DNA of 64,000 nucleotides from Voacanga thouarsii (lineage: Eukaryota; Streptophyta; Magnoliopsida; Gentianales; Apocynaceae), in NCBI GenBank assembly GCA_026120185.1, contig JANUWF010001631.1, forward strand, positions 248,001 to 312,000. Direction: 5' to 3'. Position numbers and translations under genes: made by a program. Below, in pieces: positions 57,535-64,000 of this stretch. The notes beneath the pieces are model-generated. The model was not told where the DNA came from, did no database searches, and saw only the letters and a program-made list of their open reading frames with translations. How positions within the stretch are numbered: position 1 is the stretch's first letter; each line of letters begins with the position of its first letter.

Positions 57535-59568
57535 TGTTGGATTGTATGCCCTCTTAGACTAGGTTTCTGATGTAAAATCAAATATTTTAATAAAATAATT
57601 TATTTTTAGAAATTATTTGTGAATTTAGTTTTTGTTTGTGCATAATTTCCGTTTGGAACAGACCCATTGTATTTAAATAAGTGGTCCATGCAAATGGTGG
57701 TCTTTCACAGTAAGGTATGGATCACGAGTTATTTAACACATAAACTTTTGTTCTTAACCTATTGATGAGACTGGGAATCTTATCATGTTTAGGTTATTAT
57801 GTTATGAATTCCAAATAGGGAATGGCTTACCTTTAGCCAGTGAGTAGTCCACTCACTTCATGACATAAACGTATTTCGAATACGTAGGACAGGACCGTAG
57901 TAGTAGTTTCTAAAAGTACTATATGATAGAAACCTAGACTACTACCGCTACAACGTGGACTAGTACTCTACGACTTGAGTATGAGTTGGTGGTCTGGCGA
58001 AGCTGGTAGCATATTCTTTGATTTGCTATAGTTGAGGTTCTATCGTAGGGCCAATATACTTGCAATTTGGGTATGTGTGACTAGTTAGTTAAGACATACT
58101 TATACAAGATATTTTCTGCACTATATCGCCCCTTGTGGTTATCCTAATGGTCTAAAATGTCCAGGGCCCTGGGAAACATGACTTGGATGTTTGCTTTAGG
58201 GTAGCTCCCTTGGAAAGCGGAAACACTCCAGGAAGTCGTGGATCATTGGACTAGAAGCCTAAGGATGCTACATGTCATTTAGAGGGGTGTTAGTACACTT
58301 CTTCCTCTCTAAATGTACGACGATGTGTAGAGGGGTATTTTAGTCATTTCACCTGTAGGTCGGAGACTTTGCTAATGCAGCATTGTCCTTGGGGTCAATA
58401 TTTCTTTATGGTGATATTAGGAAATATTAAAAATGCAAAATACAGCTATTTATATAGCAGGGGTATTTTGGTTATTTTAGCAGCCAAGACGATGTGTCTT
58501 TTTGGTCCTCGGAATAGCCCGTAAGTCCTAACTAATTTGGGGTTGAGGAATTGGTGTCAGTTCAAGAGGATTTTATTTTATTTGATTTTATTTGATTTTA
58601 TTCAGGATGTCTAGTTTATTATTAGATTGAAATAAAATAAAAAAAAATTAAAATAGGAGTTGAGAGAAATTAATTATCTAGTTGAATTGGTTAATTAATT
58701 ATTCAGGGCCTAGGTCCAGTATGAGTAATTAGAAAATTAACCTGGGCTTAAATTAGGGGAAATAATTAATGTTTAACTATTTATTGGGTTATTTATATAG
58801 GCCCAAGAAATAAATAATTAAAGATTAATTATTTTTGGTTCATTTGGGCTCATTAATTATTTATTGGGTCATTTATACAAGCCCAGGAAATAAAGAATTA
58901 ATGTTTATTATTTTGGGCCTTTTGGGTCCAAGAGAAATAATAAATATTTTTCCAGCTCGATAGCTTGGACCTTTGTGTTTTTTCCAGATACGGTTAAGAA
59001 GAGTTTAGGGTTAAGCCAAACTCATTCTCAGGGATAACATCCGGGTGTTTGAAATTTGATATCCCGGGGATACGTTTATCAGATATTTGAGTCCCAGTTT
59101 TAGCTAACTAATAAAATAAGTCTCTGGAGAAAGAAAACCCTAATCCCCTAAGCCTAAGTGAATAATCATGCAGCTCTCTCTCTCTCTGAACGTCTCCTTT
59201 CTTCTCTGGTTTCTCCTTGGAGCTTTGCTAATCAATAGCAAGAGAACCAAGGAGATTTGAGACCATTCCTCTTCACTGTTGTGTTCACCGACTAGAGGTT
59301 AGGTAGAGGAATACTCTGAGAGCTGAAAAGCTTGGCGTTAATGCAAACAAGGCGAATTAGGAGGCTAGCGGGTTTTCAACCGGAAGCTTCTTCAAGTGGG
59401 CAAAGTGAAGCGATTCCAGGCGTTCAAGCCATTTCTACTCAACCTAGAAGGTTTAAGGAGCGCAAAGGTATGATCTTCAGGCTTCCGTGTGGCCTCTAAG
59501 GCTTGCGGTTTTTTTTCCCTCTGTTTTTTTTACCGTGGATGCATGGCTCCCCTGTTTTCATCCCCTCA
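57535..59568 (+). repeat. Copia solo LTR in Athila-C
   Basis: This is 2034 bp, starts TGTTGGATTGTATGCC and ends CCCCTCA, with a perfect duplication GTAGA (57530-57534 and 59569-59573). It is related to the Copia-host LTR: shared CACAGTAAGGTATGG and GAGTATGAGTTGGTGGTCTG blocks in the same order. It is longer and clearly a different family. There is no internal sequence, so it is a solo LTR. A splice-donor-like AAAG/GTATGA lies at 59468. Confidence 0.9.
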
Positions 59569-59573
59569 GTAGA

Positions 59574-60617
59574 ATGAAGAGAGGTTTTTGAAAAATAGAA
59601 GGTTTATGAAAATAATTTGTCTCACTAATGTAAAACACATAAACCTCTTTCTTTAACATTTTTTTGACAGACAAATATTTTTGTCAACATATAAGTGCAC
59701 ATGATCTCTAAAGAATGCTTCAAACTTGAAATCACCTTTTAACCTTCAAAAGAATGTTCATAATTAAAATTCCCCTTTAAACTTAGTATTTGAGTTCTTT
59801 AAAGATGACATCAAGAAATCCTTATTTTTTTAATATATCTACAAATACCAAGTTACCGGCCTTTGAATGGTGTGTAGGTTATAAATTACTACTATCTTCC
59901 AAGGACTTCTTACGATGTAGCGTTGAAAGATCTAGCTCCTTAAGGCATGATAAATTCAACACATCATCATTTGGACCCTTGTTCCCCAAGAATTGCGAGG
60001 AATCTAAAAAAAAAAATCATGTGATAAAGAGAAATTAGAATTATTAGCACGCAGAGTAGAATTGAATACCTCTCTTTCCATATTGGACAATTAGTCCTCA
60101 TATCCTCTCGCATTTCCTTGGAGATTCTCTTGTTTAAGCATATGGGCCTTTATGGCATCCACAACTAACTTGGCTAGTTGTGTTCATTGACAACTCAATC
60201 GTTGGGATACTTCTTTATGCCACATAATAGAGGAATTTGAATTGGCAACAAAAAAAAAAAAAAAAATGCATTGAGGCTTCAAGAAATGTCTCACAAAAAG
60301 CATCGATCTGAGATTGTAACTTTAACAAATTCTCATCATTGTAGCTCCTTTAATCTTGTGCCTAAAAATAGTTGTCCATGATGATGTCAACCTCGCACAA
60401 AAAATCAAAAAATAAAAAAATTGAAGAAAAAAAAGTTAGTAGAATTTATAAGTACAACATGAAATAAACTAGTCAATTAAGTCACACAATATTACAACAA
60501 CAAGATATAACAGCGATTTACATAGAGAACATATATATAGATTTACATATAGACATATGGATATGTAAACATATAAACATGGTTAAATCAACAAAATCCA
60601 AGCTTTTATGATATTGT
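59574..60617 (-). other. Athila-C interior, 5' part (non-coding)
   Basis: This is the leader region after the primer site on the minus strand. Simple A-tracts and AT-rich sequence (60241-60267, 60400-60436) are present. The 82-codon plus-strand frame at 59790 shows no recognisable protein. Confidence 0.6.
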
Positions 60618-60641
60618 TCTTTGGCAACGGTGCAAAAAACT
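60618..60641 (-). other. Athila-C primer binding site
   Basis: The minus strand reads AGTTTTTTGCACCGTTGCCA after the LTR, a degenerate Athila-type site. Confidence 0.68.
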
Positions 60642-62084
60642 TGATGTGTTTGAATTTGGGTATAAAAATCATACAAAAAATAAGCAAATTCCTAATCAAG
60701 TTTAAATTAAAACGTTAACCCCAAATTACACATATGAGCAAGTGTACTCATCATTAAACATAGCATAGGGTTCAAACGAGTGTCGATCCTCCAAGAACAA
60801 GTATTCATTAATCACTTTTATTTCATTGTTTAACCGACTTAATAAAAAGAAAAAAATAGGAAAAAAAAACAAAACAAAATAAAATAATATATACAAGTCA
60901 ATGAGAGAGAATTATATAACTCAAACCATTATTTTATCAAGCATGATCTTAAAGTACCTAATCATCATCATAACTAATCATTCTATTGGCATCATAAAGG
61001 ATTAAGATAGATTCACTTCTTTGGTCAATCTATGAAATCACTATCTTCTAGATAAATTAGCATTACTTAGTCTGTCTTGACTAATTCACCCAAAAGATGC
61101 ATTAAACACAATCGGTGTTTAAATTTCTGTGGTCTAGGCAAACTTAAAACATGAAGCAAACCAATGAATCCTTGGTCGAGGCAGACATCAATTAACCTTT
61201 AATTTTCCAATTCTTAGCAATTAAACTCTTTGGTCCAACAAGTTAATAGACAATAAATATGAAATTAATCAACTGAAACCATAATCAACCCCTTTGGTCT
61301 AGCAAGTTAATGAGAAGAAACAACTAATTAATCTTATAATAAGCACAAGTAATTAAATATAAAGAATAACAATCAATTAATCAAAAGATCAAAGTAACTC
61401 TAAAAATCATGAATATCGAAACAATGTTAAGTTACAATAAAACAATTAACACATCATTGTTCAAGAAAAAGAAAACAAAGTTAATAGAAAGAACTCATAG
61501 ACAAGCCTCCTCTTTCTTCCTTCGTTGACCCATTTGTACAATCCTCCTTGAACTGGAGAATTCCTTCTTTAATTTGAGTGATTTTCTGTTTTGATCTATG
61601 AATCCTCTATTTTTCCTTTTGTTTTTCCTCTATTTATAGGCTTTAGAAGTGCCTAAAATAGTTCCCCTAGGGTTTCTAGCCTACTAGAAGTAGGAAAATA
61701 CTAAAACTCTGCAAATTTTCAAAAAATGCACACAAGAATCGAGGCACCGCCTCAGCATCAGGCCATAGCCGACGCCACCTATCCTGCTTAGGGCCGGCAC
61801 TGGTTCAATTCTGTTCCACCTTGTTTCACCAATTTTTCATCACCTCGAAGTGTGTGCCAGCAGCATGTGGCCATTGCTAGTTCCTTTGTCCTAGCCGGTG
61901 CCGTCTTTATTCTGTTTTGCAACGTTTTTGTCTTATTTTATCCCTAAAATTTGAAATAATGCACAAAATACCTTTCCAAAGGTAAAATATCAAATATGAA
62001 GTAATATGACCAGTTATTGAACAAAATGTATCACAAAATAGTCTTAAATTACTAGGAAATATATGACTAATTTAGGCTCTATCA
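60642..62084 (-). repeat. Athila-C 5' LTR
   Basis: This is 1443 bp and pairs with 54032-55524. It is shorter because part of one GC-rich module is missing near 61800, while a short block near 61250-61300 is extra. The minus strand starts TGATAGAGCC at 62084. Confidence 0.9.
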
Positions 62085-63512
62085 GTGTTTTTGGTAAATA
62101 TGTGTAGATTTAAATTAAAAGCGATCAGAAAGTGCACAGAACCAAAATATACCTGGTGCCAAGCCAAGCCAGTGGACCAGACGCTAGGTCCATTCTACTT
62201 CAGCAACAAAGTTTGAGCAAGCTTTAGGGATTTTTCTAGAACAGACTTGGCGCCAGGTCTGGCAAGTACACCTGGTGCCGTGCCCATTCTACCTGCCAAG
62301 GAGAGACGACCTAAAAATAGAGCAAAAATAGAGGAAGAACACAGTGTACCTAGCAGCAGGTGGGTCGAAGATACTTGGTGCTAGGTAAGCTCTGGTGGCG
62401 GAAATTCTGTACATGGAATTAGGGCTTATCTAAGGATTTTGGTATTTTTCCTATTCCTACTAGGACAAGGCTTCCTTAGCCACGAAATTGGCATCCAAGA
62501 GGCTTATAAAAGCATAAGAGAACATAAGGATTTGAGATACAACTTAAAGAGGTGAATTAAAGGGCAAAAATTCTGATTCTCTCATTGAAGGAGGTGTTCA
62601 CCCAAATCAAGGAAGATTGTTCAAGGGAGTCTTCAGGGAAGAAGAAAAAGGCTTGTCTACGAGTGTTTTCTTTTCTCTTTATCTTCTTTTACTTTAACAA
62701 TGATGTATTCAATGTATTCAATGTAATTTAACAATATTTTGGAATTCATTATTTATGCATCAATTTAACTACTTAATCAGTTTTCTATCATTCTTGGCGT
62801 TTGATTACGTGATTTCATAGGTTGATGAAATTAGATTTATGTTTAGTGGGCCTGTGAAACAAAGTTAGATTTAGTTTAATTTAATCAATGCTACATATTT
62901 GTTAAAACTTAATGGAGTTTGGAAACGAAGTTAAGATCAAAGAACTTAGGTAATCAAAGGTTACTTAATTTTGCCTAGAGCATAGGGTTGTTAGCTAATT
63001 TCATATCTATAAGGAATTGTGGCTAATGCATCATGTGGTTATGTTGGTTTGATTGGGAAATCTGCTAATTTAATCAAATGGCAGTGATTCTGTGGATTGG
63101 GAAACAAGTGGAATCTATATAAGTGAATTCGTGACTTGAGAAATGAGTGAACTTTACTTTATATTCCTTCATAATGTCAAAATGATGATGAATTGAGAGA
63201 GTTGTTAAGTAGGTCATTGTCTGGTTTTCTTGGATAAGTGTTTAAATTGCATATTCTTACATCCTTGAGTTGTATATATTTCTTTAGTTTTTTTTATTCT
63301 TTTCTCACTTTATTTGGTTAAGTTAAACAATGAAAGAAAAGTGATTAGTGTGTACTTATCCATTTGACGATCGATACTCGTTAATTCCCTATACTATGCT
63401 TGCGATGACTATATTTGCTTACATGTGTATTTTGGGATTAATGATTTAATTAAAATGTGATTAAGGGGTTGATTTAAAATTGATGATTTTATATACACAA
63501 AGTTTCGCATCT
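62085..63512 (+). repeat. Athila-A 3' LTR, second part
   Basis: This resumes after Athila-C with the GTGTT duplication and matches 30710-31335 and 44094-44897. A 9-bp GTATTCAAT motif is duplicated at 62705-62722, close to where Athila-B entered the 5' LTR. Palindrome-pair modules lie at about 62150-62390. It ends GCATCT where CATCA would be expected. Confidence 0.88.
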
Positions 63513-63720
63513 ATTGCTGCTTCAAAAGCTTCCAATGAAGCTATGTGGCTTTGAAAGTTCCTCACATAACTTAAAGTTGTACCGCACATGGATAGGCCTA
63601 TCACCATTTATTGTGACAACACTGGAGTGATGTCACAATGCAAGGAACCTCGAAAACCATAGGAAGGGCAAGGACATAGAGAGGACGTGACCTCATCTGG
63701 GAGTTCATCCAGAAATGGAA
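63513..63720 (+). pseudogene. Copia-host RNase H, 3' part
   Basis: This continues the reading cut at 30597: AASKASNEAMWL, then a stop in place of a codon, KVVPHMDRPITIYCDNTGVM and the charged tail. The catalytic D of the YCDN motif is kept. It is the end of the Copia polyprotein. Confidence 0.85.
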
Positions 63721-63825
63721 GATTGTGGTCAATTAGATTTCCTCTATCAACAATCTAGTAGATCCCTTTACCAAGAGATGTCATAAGGGTAGTCACTTGT
63801 GGACTTTCTTAGTCTTTGTAGTGTA

Positions 63826-63835
63826 AGTGGGGGAT
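63826..63835 (+). other. Copia-host polypurine tract
   Basis: GTGGGGGAT lies directly before the 3' LTR start. Confidence 0.8.
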
Positions 63836-64000
63836 TGTTGGAAAGTATGCCTTCAAAGACTATGTATTATGTGCAAATATATTCCAATAAAATATTTATT
63901 CATTTAATTTAGTTTGTTTATTATATTATTGCGCATTTAAAGTCTAAGTTTGATAAGTAATGGCCTATGTGTTAGGTCATTCATCACAATAAGGTATAGA
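63836..64000 (+). repeat. Copia-host 3' LTR (partial)
   Basis: It starts TGTTGGAAAGTATGCC and aligns with 11107-11272 with scattered substitutions. It runs past the end of the window. Confidence 0.92.

Larger units (their letters stand above)
54032..62084 (-). mobile_element. Athila-C: non-coding Athila-like element
   Basis: The LTRs 54032-55524 and 60642-62084 flank about 3.1 kb of own interior plus a nested Copia solo LTR. A perfect 5-bp duplication GTGTT (54027-54031 and 62085-62089) brackets it. On the minus strand the primer-site region reads AGTTTTTTGCACCGTTGCC. No gag or pol block was recognised in any frame, so it is LARD-like and would need proteins from relatives. Its LTRs form a distinct subfamily from Athila-A and Athila-B. 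Confidence 0.88.
30598..63512 (+). mobile_element. Athila-A: gag-only Athila-like Gypsy element, split by four insertions
   Basis: The element starts TGATAGGGG at 30598 and ends GCATCT at 63512, flanked by GTTGC (30593-30597) and ATTGC (63513-63517). Deleting it restores the Copia frame for AEYVAASKASNEAMWL. Its 5' LTR is 30598-31341 plus 44094-44897, its interior 44898-49580 plus 52993-53913, and its 3' LTR 53914-54031 plus 62085-63512. Without nested DNA it is about 8.7 kb. It has an Athila-type gag and a second decayed ORF but no protease, RT, RNase H or integrase. Gag similarity and the GCGC...CCGGGG primer site indicate the Athila lineage. Confidence 0.9.
11107..64000 (+). mobile_element. 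Copia-host: Ty1/Copia retrotransposon containing all later insertions
   Basis: The 5' LTR is 11107-12880 and the 3' LTR begins at 63836 with the same TGTTGGAAAGTAT start and continues past the window end. Coding order after removing insertions is gag (14552-15375), protease (27834-), integrase, RT, RNase H (to 30597) and RNase H end (63513-). The INT-before-RT order is diagnostic of Ty1/Copia. Gypsy-2 splits gag from protease, and Athila-A splits RNase H in the codon run for AEYVAAS. Many stops and frameshifts show an old, dead element. The right-hand target duplication lies outside the window. Confidence 0.92.

Noticed and set aside
59790..60038. 82-codon ORF in the Athila-C interior as a host or element gene
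   Set aside because: It is on the strand opposite to the element and shows no recognisable domain.

Overview
The window is plant nuclear DNA made almost entirely of LTR retrotransposons. No host gene, rRNA, canonical tRNA gene or CRISPR array could be supported. Plant origin follows from initiator-tRNA-Met primer sites (TGGTATCAGAGC type), Ty3/Gypsy elements with a chromodomain-like integrase tail (Tekay/Del-like), Athila-type Gypsy elements and Ty1/Copia elements. The species cannot be named. Every pol gene is broken by stops, frameshifts or deletions.

Layout. (1) 1-10123: Gypsy-1, a minus-strand Tekay-like element whose 3' LTR is cut by the window start. (2) 10124-11106: spacer, then an antisense Copia gag and leader remnant. 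(3) 11107 to beyond 64000: one plus-strand Copia element ('Copia-host', 5' LTR 11107-12880, 3' LTR from 63836) that holds the rest of the window as nested insertions. Inside it are Gypsy-2 (15376-27833, plus, Tekay-like, paired 4282-bp LTRs) and Athila-A (30598-63512, plus). Athila-A is itself interrupted by Athila-B (31342-44093, minus, in the 5' LTR), a solo LTR of the Gypsy-1 family (49586-52987) and Athila-C (54032-62084, minus, in the 3' LTR). Athila-B carries solo LTR D (32873-36716). Athila-C carries a Copia solo LTR (57535-59568). Five-base target duplications mark most junctions: TGCTT, AAGAT, GTGTT and GTAGA are perfect, and GTTGC/ATTGC is nearly so. Removing Athila-A rejoins the Copia RNase H reading frame.

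How the parts relate. Athila-A keeps gag but has no pol. Athila-B keeps protease, RT, RNase H and integrase but has lost gag. Athila-C has no recognisable coding sequence. Gypsy-1 retains all pol domains in broken form, while Gypsy-2 has lost protease-RT-RNase H. Both Gypsy elements carry, between the primer site and gag, an acidic 867-nt ORF (called ORF0 here) that is far better preserved than gag-pol. Its ATG sits directly behind a consensus 3' splice site, and a consensus 5' splice site lies at a matching place in the LTR. A similar donor and acceptor pair occurs in the Copia element. The Tekay-like LTRs also share a tRNA-like B-box motif about 305-311 bp from the LTR start. GC-rich palindrome-pair modules recur in Athila LTRs and in the Copia leader.
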